Source: CAKZLS01 sp963701445
GTDB taxonomy: Bacteria > Pseudomonadota > Alphaproteobacteria > Rhodospirillales > Defluviicoccaceae
Direction: 5' to 3'
DNA length: 64,000 nt
Assembly (NCBI GenBank): GCA_963701445.1
Contig: CAVPAM010000016.1
Location: 1-64,000, forward strand
Shown here: positions 28,897 through 38,109 of the stretch, one piece after another
How the letters are laid out: every line of letters begins with the position of its first letter
How positions within the stretch are numbered: the stretch's first letter is position 1
Made by a program: the position numbers and the translations under genes
The notes under the pieces: model-generated
Databases searched by the model: none
The model's input: only the letters and a program-made list of their open reading frames with translations
What the model was told of the DNA's origin: nothing

Positions 28897-29903
28897 CTCT
28901 GATGCCGGATGCGGGGATTGATCAGGCCGTACAGGATATCGACGAAGAGGTTGACCGCCATCACAACGCTGGCCACCAGCAGAACGCCACCCTGCAGCAC
29001 GGGGTAGTCGCGCCGGCGCACGGATTCCACCAGCCACTTGCCGACGCCGGGCCAAGCGAAGATGGTTTCGGTGAGAATGGCCCCGGCGAACAGCACGCCG
29101 ACGGCGAGGCCGATGACCGTGACCACCGGAATCAGGGCGTTGCGCAGCGCGTGCAGGGCAATGACCCGGAACGGCGACAGGCCCTTGGCGCGCGCGGTGC
29201 GGATGTAGTCCTCGCCAAGCACCTCCAGCATGGAGGACCGGGTCATCCTGGCGATCACCGCGAGCGGGATCGTGCCGAGCGCGATGGCCGGCAGGATCAA
29301 ATGGCTGACGGCGGACCGGAAGGCGCCCTTTTCGCCGGACAGGAGGGTGTCGATGAGCATGAAACCGGTGACGGGCTCCACGTAATACATCACCGAGAGC
29401 CGCCCCGAGACCGGGGTCCAGCCAAGCTGCACCGAGAACATCAGGATCAGCAGCAATGCCCACCAGAAGATGGGCATGGAGTAGCCGGTGAGGGCCACGC
29501 CCATGGTCGCGTAGTCGAACACCGAGCCGCGGCGGACCGCGGCGAGGATACCGAGGGGAATGCCGATGACGATGGCGAACACGATGGCGCAGAGGGACAG
29601 TTCCACGGTGGCCGGGAACAGCGCCAGGAATTCGCCGAGCACGGGGGTCTTGGTGACGATGGAGCGCCCCAGGTCACCCGACAGAACATCGGAAATATAG
29701 ATGCCGTATTGCGAGAGAAGCGGCTTGTCGAGCCCGAGCTCGGCCCTCAGGGCGGCATGCCGGGCCGGATCGATACCGCGCTCGCCGACGAGGAGCTCGA
29801 TGGGATCGCCCGGCACCAGCCGGATGAGCGCGAAGGTCAGCAACGTCACGCCGATGAATGTCGGGATGACAAGGCCAACACGCTTGAGAATGAAGGTCAG
29901 CAT
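28893..29903 (-). CDS. dppB: dipeptide ABC transporter permease
   Basis: Inner-membrane permease, 336 aa. It begins MLTFILKRVGLVIPTFIGVT and has LIRLVPGDPIE and the EAA-type loop region around DYIRTARAKGLSPFRVIALHA, as in DppB/OppB. An ATG five codons upstream (29918) is possible. It lies 84 bp downstream of dppA. Confidence 0.92.
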   Translation of the reverse strand: MLTFILKRVGLVIPTFIGVTLLTFALIRLVPGDPIELLVGERGIDPARHAALRAELGLDKPLLSQYGIYISDVLSGDLGRSIVTKTPVLGEFLALFPATVELSLCAIVFAIVIGIPLGILAAVRRGSVFDYATMGVALTGYSMPIFWWALLLILMFSVQLGWTPVSGRLSVMYYVEPVTGFMLIDTLLSGEKGAFRSAVSHLILPAIALGTIPLAVIARMTRSSMLEVLGEDYIRTARAKGLSPFRVIALHALRNALIPVVTVIGLAVGVLFAGAILTETIFAWPGVGKWLVESVRRRDYPVLQGGVLLVASVVMAVNLFVDILYGLINPRIRHQR

Positions 29904-29987
29904 GCGCGATCCGAGCAAGTCCCGGCCGCCGGGCGGGTGGGGACGAGTCCCTCCCGCCCGGTTTCGGGAACGTGAGCCGGTTTGGTC

Positions 29988-31586
29988 CTATTCCTTCAGG
30001 TCGACGCCGTTGAAGATATGGCCGCCGAACGGGTCGATTCTGAAGTCATCCACTTCCTTGCGCATGGGCTGGAACACCACCGAGTGCGCGATGGTCACCC
30101 AGGGGGCTTCCTCCTTGAAGATCACCTGGGCTTGCTCGTAAAGTTCCGTGCGTTTGTCCACGTCGCTGGTGAGTTTCGCCTGGACGATCAGGTCCTCGAA
30201 CGGCTGGTGGCACCAACGCGCGCGGTTGGGTCCGTCCTTGGCGCCCTCGCAGCCCAGCAGGACATTGAGGAAGTTGTCGGGGTCGCCATTGTCTCCGGTC
30301 CACCCGAGCATCACGGTCTGGTGTTCGCCCTGTTTAGAGCGCTTGAGGTATTCGCCCCATTCGTAGGTGACGATCTTGGCCTTGACGCCGACCTTCTCCC
30401 AGTCGGCCTGGATCATCTCCGCCATGCGCCGGGCGTTGGGGTTGTAGGGCCGCTGGACCGGCATGGCCCAGATGTCGGTCTCGAACCCCTCGGGATAACC
30501 GGCGTCCGCCAGCAGCTTCTTGGCCGCCGCCGGATCGTACTTGTAGTCCACGATGTCTTCGTTATACGACCAGATGGTCGGCGGAATGGGGTTCTTGGCC
30601 TTCTTGCCGGCGCCGAGATAGATGGCGTCGATAATGGCGTCCTTGTTGATCGCCATGTTGAGCGCCTGGCGCACGCGCTTGTCGTCGAACGGCTTTTTCT
30701 CGGTGTTGAATGCGAGATAGCCGACGTTGAGGCCTTCCTTCTCCAGGACCTTGAGTGCCGGATCCGCCTTCATGGCCTCGAGGTCGGCCGGATTGGGATA
30801 GGGCATCAGATGGCATTCGCCGGCCTTGAGCTTGGCGTAGCGCACGGCGGCATCCGGCGTGATGCTGAACACCAGGGTATCGATGGGCGGCTTGCCGCCC
30901 CAGTAGTCCGGGTTGGCCTTGTAACGGATGACCGCGTCCTTCTGATAGTTCACAAGCTGGAACGGGCCGGTGCCGACGGGGTTCTGGTCGATGTTGTCGG
31001 GGGTGCCGGCGGCGCGCATCTTGTCGGCGTACTCGGCCGAGAGAATCGAGGCGAACTGCATGCCGAGGTTGGCGATGAACGGCGCCTCCGGCTGGTTGAG
31101 AACGAAGCGGACGGTGTGATCATCGACCTTTTCGATACTCTTGATCAGGGCCGGCATGTTCATGCTGTTGTAGTATTCGTACTGGCCGCCGGAGAGCTTG
31201 TGATCGGGATGATTGGGGTCTCCCTGGCGATTGAAGCTGTAGAGCACGTCGTCGGCGTTGAAGTCCCGGGTCGGCGTGAAGTCCTTAGTCGTGTGAAACT
31301 TGACGCCCTTGCGCAGGTTGAAGGTGTAGGTCAGGCCGTCGTCGGACACCTCCCAGGACTCGGCGAGGCCGGGAACGATCTTGGTCGTGCCCCGATCGAA
31401 CTGGACGAGCTGATTGAAGATGTTCCGGGCCGTGGCGTCGAAGGTGGTTCCCGAGGTGTAGAGCGAGGGGTTGAAGCCCTCGGGGCTTCCTTCCGAGCAA
31501 AAGACGAAGGTCTTGGCATGCGCGACGCCCGCCAGACCGAGTGCCGCGGCGACGCCCAGCGCGGCGCCCACCAATCGAATGGTCAT
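29988..31586 (-). CDS. dppA: dipeptide-binding periplasmic protein
   Basis: Family 5 extracellular solute-binding protein, 532 aa, that delivers peptides (or haem) to DppBCDF. A signal peptide ends GVAHAKT, followed by FVFCSEGSPEGFNPSLY, close to E. coli DppA; LAESWEVSDDGLTYTFNLRK and the NMAINKDAII region follow. The ribosome site GGGGAGAAA is ideal for the 31586 start. First gene of the dppABCDF operon. Confidence 0.93.
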   Translation of the reverse strand: MTIRLVGAALGVAAALGLAGVAHAKTFVFCSEGSPEGFNPSLYTSGTTFDATARNIFNQLVQFDRGTTKIVPGLAESWEVSDDGLTYTFNLRKGVKFHTTKDFTPTRDFNADDVLYSFNRQGDPNHPDHKLSGGQYEYYNSMNMPALIKSIEKVDDHTVRFVLNQPEAPFIANLGMQFASILSAEYADKMRAAGTPDNIDQNPVGTGPFQLVNYQKDAVIRYKANPDYWGGKPPIDTLVFSITPDAAVRYAKLKAGECHLMPYPNPADLEAMKADPALKVLEKEGLNVGYLAFNTEKKPFDDKRVRQALNMAINKDAIIDAIYLGAGKKAKNPIPPTIWSYNEDIVDYKYDPAAAKKLLADAGYPEGFETDIWAMPVQRPYNPNARRMAEMIQADWEKVGVKAKIVTYEWGEYLKRSKQGEHQTVMLGWTGDNGDPDNFLNVLLGCEGAKDGPNRARWCHQPFEDLIVQAKLTSDVDKRTELYEQAQVIFKEEAPWVTIAHSVVFQPMRKEVDDFRIDPFGGHIFNGVDLKE

Positions 31587-31764
31587 CTGGTTTCTCCCCA
31601 CTTGTTTTATTGATCCCGTTGGACCGCAAAAGCCTTCAGGTATCTGCGAATAAGCGAGTTTGACCTTTTCGGGGGGACCACGCAAGACCGACATGGCGTC
31701 GATCGCCAGATCCCGGCGCGAGGAGATCGCGAAACTGCGCGATCCAAGGACGAAAAAAACGGAC

Positions 31765-31796
31765 AAAAAAACGGGGCGCCGTTTCGGGCGCCCCGT
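31765..31796 (-). terminator. terminator of OmpA paralogue 1
   Basis: Hairpin ACGGGGCGCC / GGCGCCCCGT with a short loop, followed on the minus strand by a run of T. The same terminator sequence recurs at 32827-32859, so it was duplicated with the gene. Confidence 0.85.
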
Positions 31797-31829
31797 TTCC
31801 GGTCTTTTGGACCGGTGATCGTCCGGAGA

Positions 31830-32678
31830 TTACATGGACGGCTTGTTCACGATGATCTCCGCGCGACGGTTCTGCGGCTCGGCCACACCGTCGCCGGTGG
31901 GAACGAGGAGATCCTCCTCACCGCGGGATTCGGCGGTGATGACGCCGGTGAAGCCGGCCGCCATGAGCTGAGCGGCAACCGCGTCGGCCCGCTGCTGGCC
32001 AAGACGCATGTTGAACGCCGCGGAGCCGACGGTGTCGGTGTTACCGATCACCGTGATGGCGGTGCCGGGCGCGGTGGCGCCGGAGGCGGCCGCGTTCACG
32101 ATGTCGACGGCTTCGGGTGTCAGGCTGTACTTGGCGAAGTCGAAGAACACGAGATAGCTTCCCGGAGGAACGGCCGCGACGGGCGCGGGCGCCAGGGCGG
32201 CTTCGACCTTGGCCATGGACTCGTTGAAGCTGTCACGGCAATAGGCCCGGTCTTCTTCCTGGAAGGGCCAGTTTTCCTCGGCTTCCTGCATCCAGCAGTC
32301 GAGCATCACCTGGGCGTTGGCGGTGTCGGCGGGAGCGACGGACGCCGCGCCTTGGCCGAGCGCCGAATTCAGGCGTTGGCTGGCGGCCGAAATCTCGCCC
32401 GCGTACTCGGCCGGAATGTTGTAGCTGCCCATGTCGGGCGCCGGCACGTTCTCGCCGGCGGCCGCCGACATGGAACTGCGCGCGAACCGGTCGGAATCAC
32501 GGTAATCGCCTTCACCGTATTCCCAATTGGTCAGGGTGAGATAACCCTTCGACAACTCGGCGGTGTAACCGGAGCCGGAAGGGGTCATCTTTTGCGCTCT
32601 TTGCCTTTCGGTGCCCGTGCAGGCGACAACCGTGACCGCGGTCAGGGCCACAACGCAAAACTTCATAACGCCATTCAT
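31830..32678 (-). CDS. OmpA-family lipoprotein, paralogue 1
   Basis: Predicted outer-membrane lipoprotein, 282 aa, lipobox VTVVAC, with a C-terminal OmpA/MotB-like peptidoglycan-binding domain: YLVFFDFAKYSLTPEAVDIV, then VIGNTDTVGSAAFNMRLGQQ, RADAVAAQL and NRRAEIIV. The start at 32678 follows GGAG. From about residue 65 to the stop it is almost identical to the next gene, while the N-terminal 60 residues differ. The terminator is shared as well. Likely an envelope-anchoring protein. Confidence 0.85.
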   Translation of the reverse strand: MNGVMKFCVVALTAVTVVACTGTERQRAQKMTPSGSGYTAELSKGYLTLTNWEYGEGDYRDSDRFARSSMSAAAGENVPAPDMGSYNIPAEYAGEISAASQRLNSALGQGAASVAPADTANAQVMLDCWMQEAEENWPFQEEDRAYCRDSFNESMAKVEAALAPAPVAAVPPGSYLVFFDFAKYSLTPEAVDIVNAAASGATAPGTAITVIGNTDTVGSAAFNMRLGQQRADAVAAQLMAAGFTGVITAESRGEEDLLVPTGDGVAEPQNRRAEIIVNKPSM

Positions 32679-32826
32679 AGTAAACATCTCCAAATCAAAT
32701 TCCGACCGCGCCGATCAGCCAGCCGTGCAAAAGGGAACGAGTGTGTTGGTTCGGGTTTGAACAGTAGAAAGAGAATTTTGCAAGCCTTTTAATACCCGAT
32801 CCGAACGTTTTCAGGCAGAAACGGAC

Positions 32827-32859
32827 AAAAAAAACGGGGCGCCGTTTCGGGCGCCCCGT
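32827..32859 (-). terminator. terminator of OmpA paralogue 2
   Basis: Same GC-rich hairpin as at 31771-31796 with eight T after the stem on the minus strand. It separates the two OmpA-family genes, so each has its own terminator. Confidence 0.85.
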
Positions 32860-32892
32860 TTCCGGTCTTTTGGACCGGCGATCGTCCGGAGA

Positions 32893-33738
32893 TTACATGG
32901 ACGGCTTGTTCACGATGATCTCCGCGCGACGGTTCTGCGGTTCGGCCACACCGTCACCGGTGGGAACGAGCAGATCTTCCTCACCGCGGGATTCGGCGGT
33001 GATGACGCCGGTGAAGCCGGCCGCCATGAGCTGAGCGGCAACGGCGTCGGCCCGCTGCTGGCCAAGACGCATGTTGAACGCCGCGGAGCCGACGGTGTCG
33101 GTGTTACCGATCACCGTGATGGCGGTGCCGGGCGCGGTGGCGCCGGAGGCGGCCGCGTTCACGATGTCGACGGCTTCGGGTGTCAGGCTGTACTTGGCGA
33201 AGTCGAAGAACACGAGATAGCTTCCCGGAGGAACGGCCGCGACGGGCGCGGGCGCCAGGGCGGCTTCGACCTTGGCCATGAACTCGTTGAAGCTGTCACG
33301 GCAATAGGCCCGGTCTTCTTCCTGGAAGGGCCAGTTTTCCTCGGCTTCCTGCATCCAGCAGTCGAGCATCACCTGGGCGTTGGCGGTGTCGGCGGGAGCG
33401 ACGGACGCCGCGCCTTGGCCGAGCGCCGAATTCAGGCGTTGGCTGGCGGCCGAAATCTCGCCCGCGTACTCGGCCGGAATGTTGTAGCTGCCCATGTCGG
33501 GCGCCGGCACGTTCTCGCCGCCGCTTGCCGCCATGGATTTGCGCGCGAACCGGTCGGAATCACGGTAATCGCCTTCACCGTATTCCCAGCCGGATGTCTG
33601 AAGGTAGCCCCGGGACAATTCGCCCTGGTACCCCTGATCCGAAGACACGGCTCTCTGGGCATTTTGGCGCTGGGTGCCGCAGGCAGCCAGCGTAACCGCG
33701 GCGAGAGCCACCACGGAAAACTTCATAAGACCATTCAT
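32893..33738 (-). CDS. OmpA-family lipoprotein, paralogue 2
   Basis: 281-aa lipoprotein (lipobox VTLAAC) with the same OmpA-like C-terminal domain as its downstream neighbour. The ribosome site AGGGAGGAA is strong. The shared region includes DMGSYNIPAEYAGEISAASQ and all of the OmpA domain, with only silent or single-residue changes (for example SMAKVE versus FMAKVE). The N-terminal linker differs. Tandem duplication with divergence confined to the 5' third. Confidence 0.85.
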   Translation of the reverse strand: MNGLMKFSVVALAAVTLAACGTQRQNAQRAVSSDQGYQGELSRGYLQTSGWEYGEGDYRDSDRFARKSMAASGGENVPAPDMGSYNIPAEYAGEISAASQRLNSALGQGAASVAPADTANAQVMLDCWMQEAEENWPFQEEDRAYCRDSFNEFMAKVEAALAPAPVAAVPPGSYLVFFDFAKYSLTPEAVDIVNAAASGATAPGTAITVIGNTDTVGSAAFNMRLGQQRADAVAAQLMAAGFTGVITAESRGEEDLLVPTGDGVAEPQNRRAEIIVNKPSM

Positions 33739-33984
33739 ACCTAATTCCTCCCTAGATCCAACTCACGAACATGGTCGACCAATTCACTAATCCTTCCCTA
33801 GCGTTACACTCTAGCCCACGATGCCAAGTGTTCCAAGAAACATCTACTTTACCGCGATAGCAACGTTAGCGGCACACCTGCGTAATATCGTGCCCACAAA
33901 CCCCTATCGCACCCAACATCCCTCCACCGACCACGCACCGGGCTTAAATAACGCGGCACCACTCCCAGTGCGAGATCATTTACG

Positions 33985-34449
33985 TTACTGCTTCAACTCT
34001 TTCTTTGCATCTTCCGCGCCTTTCTCAACGCTCTCGGCCGCGTCCTTGACGGCCTCATCGGCCTTTTCCTTGGCCTCCTCGGCGGCTTCCTCGGCCTTGT
34101 CCGCCGCGTCTTCGGCGGCTTCCTCAGCCTTGTTGGCCGCGTCACTGGCCGCGTCCTTCGCATCCTCGGCGGCCTCGGTGGCTTGTTCCTTGGCCTCCTC
34201 GGCGGTGCTTTCCGCCGGTTCGGTCACTTTCTTCATGGCGTCTTCGGCGGCTTTCTGCGCTTCCTCGACCTTTTTCTCCGCCGAGTCAGCGGCGCTCTTC
34301 ACCGCTTCCTGCGTATCCTTGACCGCCTCGTCGATTTTCTTTCCCGCCTTCTCGGCCGCGTTTTCTTCCTCGCACGCGCCCAAAACGGCCGCCGACGCTA
34401 GAACCATCGCGATACCAAGGTGTCGAGCGGCGCTTCCAATCTTAAACAT
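33985..34449 (-). CDS. Ala/Glu/Lys-rich coiled-coil lipoprotein
   Basis: 154 aa. A signal peptide ends in the lipobox VLGAC; the rest is almost only A, E, K and D in heptad-like runs (KAEEAAEDAADKAEEAAEEA), predicting one long helix or coiled coil. The composition resembles LEA-like or Lpp-type envelope proteins; no specific family is recognised. The start could also be one codon upstream. Followed by a lower-GC intergenic region. Confidence 0.7.
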   Translation of the reverse strand: MFKIGSAARHLGIAMVLASAAVLGACEEENAAEKAGKKIDEAVKDTQEAVKSAADSAEKKVEEAQKAAEDAMKKVTEPAESTAEEAKEQATEAAEDAKDAASDAANKAEEAAEDAADKAEEAAEEAKEKADEAVKDAAESVEKGAEDAKKELKQ

Positions 34450-34953
34450 CAAATTTTGTCTCCAACATCATCATGTAATCAACAGGTGTTCTACTTGCCT
34501 GCTACCAGAATTTACAGAACCGACCATCTTGATGGCCAATCCGTGACATAACTTGGGCCATTCGGGAATGACGCCCCAACCCCTGAATGCGTTGCCTTCG
34601 GCGCGCCAACCGAAATAGACGAACGTGACTTCGTTACCACAGCATAATGGGGTTTTGTAAAGCGTAATTAGGTATTTGTAGGCTTCAGAGGCCGATTTTT
34701 GACTTTTTCCGAGGGGGATGTTGCGCAAAAGACACTATACGGGGCAAGGATGCGACGATACGGGAACGGGGCGGATAGTGGAGCCGCGCGGGGACGAGCA
34801 CGGCGCAACGATCTCGCGGATGGTCGAGCCGTTTGCTTGGGATCGCAAGGAAATGTTCTGCCCCCGCGTCAGTTCTTTCTGGCCGAGCACCGATGCTGTC
34901 CGTTATAATTTTGTGGATAAAAAATTCAATCGGTGCTCGGGGTATTGAACGAC
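34450..34953. other. lower-GC intergenic region between divergent genes
   Basis: About 500 bp richer in A/T than its surroundings. It separates the coiled-coil lipoprotein gene (minus) from the pentapeptide gene (plus) and likely holds both promoters. An 85-codon minus-strand open frame (34471-34728) is present but has no family resemblance. Confidence 0.5.
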
Positions 34954-35547
34954 ATGAAGGATGATTACGGAAAGCAGGGCCTAGAAGACGTGGCGCCGTC
35001 GTCGCTGCAATCACACGGTTCGGGCCGCCACGCCGTATCGACGGCAAGGCTCAAGGCGATCATGGAGCGTCACGAGTCCTGGGTCGGGTCGGGATGGGAA
35101 ATGGGACAGAAAGCCGATCTGCACCGCGCCGACCTGCATCGCGCCAACCTTCGCGGGGCGCTTCTGCTGGATGCCGATCTCCATCGCGCCGACCTGCATG
35201 GCGCCGACCTCGAGGACGCGGACCTCGACGGCGCCGATCTGCACGAGGCCGATCTGCACCGCGCGGATCTGCATGGCGCCGAACTGCGCTGGGCCGATCT
35301 TCACGACGCCGACCTGCATAACGCCGACCTCAGTGGCGCCATCCTGCGCGAGGCCGATCTGCATCGCGCCGATCTTCACGGCGCCGACCTGAACGACGCC
35401 GATCTGACGGATACGGATCTGCGGGGCGCGAACCTCAGCGGGGCCAAGGGGCTAACGGCGTCGCAAATCATGGGCGCTTCCTGCGATCCCGGCACGCGGT
35501 TGCCCGCGAATTTGAAAGGTCCTGTATCTCGGAGCGACGAACAGTAG
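34954..35547 (+). CDS. pentapeptide-repeat protein
   Basis: 197 aa. After a 55-residue leader there are about 20 tandem pentapeptides of the A(D/N)L-x-x type, most reading ADLHR or ADLHG, from about residue 54 to 160. This predicts a right-handed quadrilateral beta-helix. The C-terminal tail (GLTASQIMGASCDPGTRLP) is common in such proteins. Unusually, His follows most of the central Leu residues. Pentapeptide proteins may mimic DNA or bind gyrase, but many have no known role. The ATG at 34954 is chosen over the upstream GTG. Confidence 0.8.
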   Translation: MKDDYGKQGLEDVAPSSLQSHGSGRHAVSTARLKAIMERHESWVGSGWEMGQKADLHRADLHRANLRGALLLDADLHRADLHGADLEDADLDGADLHEADLHRADLHGAELRWADLHDADLHNADLSGAILREADLHRADLHGADLNDADLTDTDLRGANLSGAKGLTASQIMGASCDPGTRLPANLKGPVSRSDEQ

Positions 35548-35580
35548 GAGGCGGCGCGGGTCCCGCCGCTTTCGTTACCG

Positions 35581-36364
35581 TTACGCGGACGGCGGCGTGG
35601 CGAGGGCGCACCACACGGGGGTGTGGTCGGACGCTTTTTCCCAGCCCCTCGGCGTACGGTCGATACCGGAATCTTCCAACCGGTCGGCCGCGCGCGGCGA
35701 CAGCAGAAGGTGATCGATGCGAAGGCCGCGGTCGGCGTCCCAGGATCCGCCCCGGTAATCCCACCAGGTGTAACGGCCGGTCTCCGGCGAAACGGCGCGA
35801 ATGGCGTCGGTCAATCCGAGGTGAACGATCTTGCGATAGGCGGCGCGAGACTCCGGCCGGCACAGGGCGTCGTCGCGCCAGCGCGCCGGATCGTAAACAT
35901 CCCCGTCGTCCGGGGCCACGTTGTAGTCGCCGCCGAGGACAAAGGGATCCTCGGACGCCAGCAGCGATTTCACATGGACGCAGAGACGTTCCATCCACGC
36001 CAACTTGTAGGCGAACTTGTCGCTGTCCACGGGGTTACCGTTGGGCAGATAGATGGACGCGACCCGAATCCCGGCGGTGAAGACCTCGATGTAGCGCGCC
36101 TGAGGGTCCGTGTCGCCGCCGGGAAGCGCCGTTTCGAGGACGTCCATGGGGCGCTTCGACAGCACCGCCACGCCGTTGTAGGTCTTTTGCCCGGCGACGG
36201 CGCAATTGTAACCGAGGTCGCCGATCTCCAGGGCCGGAAACGTCGTCGTCGGTGGTTTTCGTTTCCTGCAGGAGCACCACGTCGGGCGCCGCGTCCTTCA
36301 GCCATGCAAGGAGGTGCGGCAACCTCGCCTTGATGGAGTTGACGTTCCAGGTGGCGATCCGAAT
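35581..36364 (-). CDS. xthA: exodeoxyribonuclease III (frameshifted, no ATG start)
   Basis: AP endonuclease/3'-5' exonuclease of base-excision repair. The N-terminus reads RIATWNVNSIKARLPHLLAW then VLLQETKT; after one frame change near 36240, YNGVAVLSKRP, FVLGGDYNVAPDD, the segment TWWDYRGGSWDADRGLRIDHLL and ASDHTPVW complete the family. The codon where Met is expected is ATT (36362-36364), and no ATG, GTG or TTG occurs in that frame after the erpA stop. It follows erpA directly, so it is probably co-transcribed. Confidence 0.85.
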
Positions 36365-36415
36365 CGAGGATTTCGCGGTCGGGCGATCCTGGGGGGCAGC
36401 GGCTTGTTCCGCGCG

Positions 36416-36772
36416 TCAGACGGAGAACGACGACCCGCAGCCGCACGTGGACGAGGCGTTCGGGTTCTTGATGGAGAAATACGACCCGATCAGATCCTCG
36501 ACGAAGTCCACTTCGGAGTCCTTGAGAAGATCCAGCGATACCTCGTCGATGACCACCGCGACGCCGTCCCGTTCGAAAACGCGGTCGTCGTCGTTGCGCT
36601 GGTCGTCGAGGCTGAAGCCGTATTGAAACCCCGAACAGCCGCCGCCGGACACCGCGACGCGAAACACCAGGTCGTCGCGGCCTTCGTCCGCGATCAACTT
36701 GGCGATTCGCTTGGCGGCATTCTCGGTGATGCCGATGACCGCCTGTTCGCTCGTTGCCACATCTTCGAGCAT
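36416..36772 (-). CDS. erpA: A-type iron-sulfur carrier protein
   Basis: 118-aa HesB/IscA-family protein that receives and delivers Fe-S clusters. The three conserved cysteines are in GGGCSGFQYGF and TCGCGSSF near the C-terminus. AAAGGAACG precedes the start. An ErpA-type label fits because essential single-copy carriers commonly neighbour dgt in alphaproteobacteria; it could equally be called IscA. Divergent from dgt. Confidence 0.9.
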   Translation of the reverse strand: MLEDVATSEQAVIGITENAAKRIAKLIADEGRDDLVFRVAVSGGGCSGFQYGFSLDDQRNDDDRVFERDGVAVVIDEVSLDLLKDSEVDFVEDLIGSYFSIKNPNASSTCGCGSSFSV

Positions 36773-36927
36773 GACCGTTCCTTTCGCTCGTCCGCGCCCG
36801 CTAACGGGGCTCATACCCTTTGTTTATGTAGCCGTTGGCGATCGCTTGTCAAACCTCCAGGACGGGTCGCCGGGGGCCGCGGGAAACCGTCGTTGCCTGA
36901 AGCGGTGACCGTGGGTACGCTCGCGGC

Positions 36928-38109
36928 ATGACCGCCATGGAGAATTTGGCGCCGTGGGCATGCACACCCGCCAGCAGTCGCGGCCGCCTCCATCCCGAAC
37001 GCGAAAGCGAGACCCGGACCTGTTTTCAGCGGGACCGCGACCGCATCATTCACTCGGCCGCGTTCCGAAGGTTGGAATACAAGACCCAGGTCTTCGTCAA
37101 CCACGAGGGCGACTTTTTCCGGACGCGCCTGACCCACAGCCTCGAAGTGTCCCAGATCGCCCGGTCCATGTGCCGCAGCCTCGGTCTCAACGAGGATCTG
37201 GCGGAGGCATTGGCGCTGGCCCACGACCTCGGCCACCCGCCGTTCGGCCACGCCGGCGAGGACGCGTTGCGCGAGATGATGGAGCCCTACGGCGGCTTCG
37301 ATCACAACGCGCAGAGCCTGCGCATCGTCACGGGCCTGGAACGCCGCTACGCCGAGTTCGACGGACTGAACCTCACTTGGGAGACGCTGGAAGGCGTGGT
37401 CAAGCACAACGGACCGCTGGTGGGACCGGGCATCGACCGGGCACTTCCCCAGGCGATCGCGGAGTACAACGCCGGGCACGACCTCGAACTCGACACGTTC
37501 GCCAGCGCGGAAGCGCAGGTGGCGTCGCTGTCCGACGACATCGCCTACAACAACCACGACATCGACGACGGACTGCGGGCGGGTCTGTTCAGCGTCGACG
37601 ATCTCGCGAACGTTCCCCTGGTGGGGCCGATGTTCGAGGAGGTGAGACGGACCTACCCGGGGCTGGAGACGTCGCGGCTGATCCATGAGTCCGTGCGCCG
37701 CCTGATCGGCCACATGGTGAACGACCTGGTCAACGAGAGCCGCCGCCGGCTGCGGGCGGCAAACCTCGCGGGTCCGGAGGATATCCGTCGGTTCGGCGGT
37801 CCGACGGTGGCTTTTTCGGCGGAGATGCAGGAAAACGACCGGGCGTTGAAGGATTTCCTGTTCGAGAACATGTACCGGCACTACAAGCTCAACCGCATGA
37901 CCAGTAAGGCGCGGCGCCTCGTGAAGGATCTTTTCCAGTTGCTTGTCGATGAACCCGAATGCCTGCCCACCGAATGGCGCCGGAGGACGGGCGCGCCGAA
38001 CTCGGTCGAAACCGCCCGGGTCGTGGCCGACTACGTGGCGGGGATGACGGACCGCTACGCGTCCGACGAATACCGGCGTCTGTTCGACGTCCAATCGAGG
38101 ATTTCATGA
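36928..38109 (+). CDS. dgt: deoxyguanosinetriphosphate triphosphohydrolase-like protein
   Basis: HD-domain dNTPase, 393 aa. The metal-binding HD motif is split as RLTHSLEVSQ and ALAHDLGHPPFGHAG, with later SLSDDIAYNNHDIDDG completing the site. Upstream RDRDRIIHSAAFRRLEYKTQVF is diagnostic of the type 2 dGTPase-like group found next to argS in alphaproteobacteria. The stop overlaps the argS start by 4 bp. Confidence 0.93.
   Translation: MTAMENLAPWACTPASSRGRLHPERESETRTCFQRDRDRIIHSAAFRRLEYKTQVFVNHEGDFFRTRLTHSLEVSQIARSMCRSLGLNEDLAEALALAHDLGHPPFGHAGEDALREMMEPYGGFDHNAQSLRIVTGLERRYAEFDGLNLTWETLEGVVKHNGPLVGPGIDRALPQAIAEYNAGHDLELDTFASAEAQVASLSDDIAYNNHDIDDGLRAGLFSVDDLANVPLVGPMFEEVRRTYPGLETSRLIHESVRRLIGHMVNDLVNESRRRLRAANLAGPEDIRRFGGPTVAFSAEMQENDRALKDFLFENMYRHYKLNRMTSKARRLVKDLFQLLVDEPECLPTEWRRRTGAPNSVETARVVADYVAGMTDRYASDEYRRLFDVQSRIS

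Noticed and set aside
34471..34728. 85-codon minus-strand open frame
   Set aside because: No ribosome site, no family likeness, and it fills a probable promoter region.
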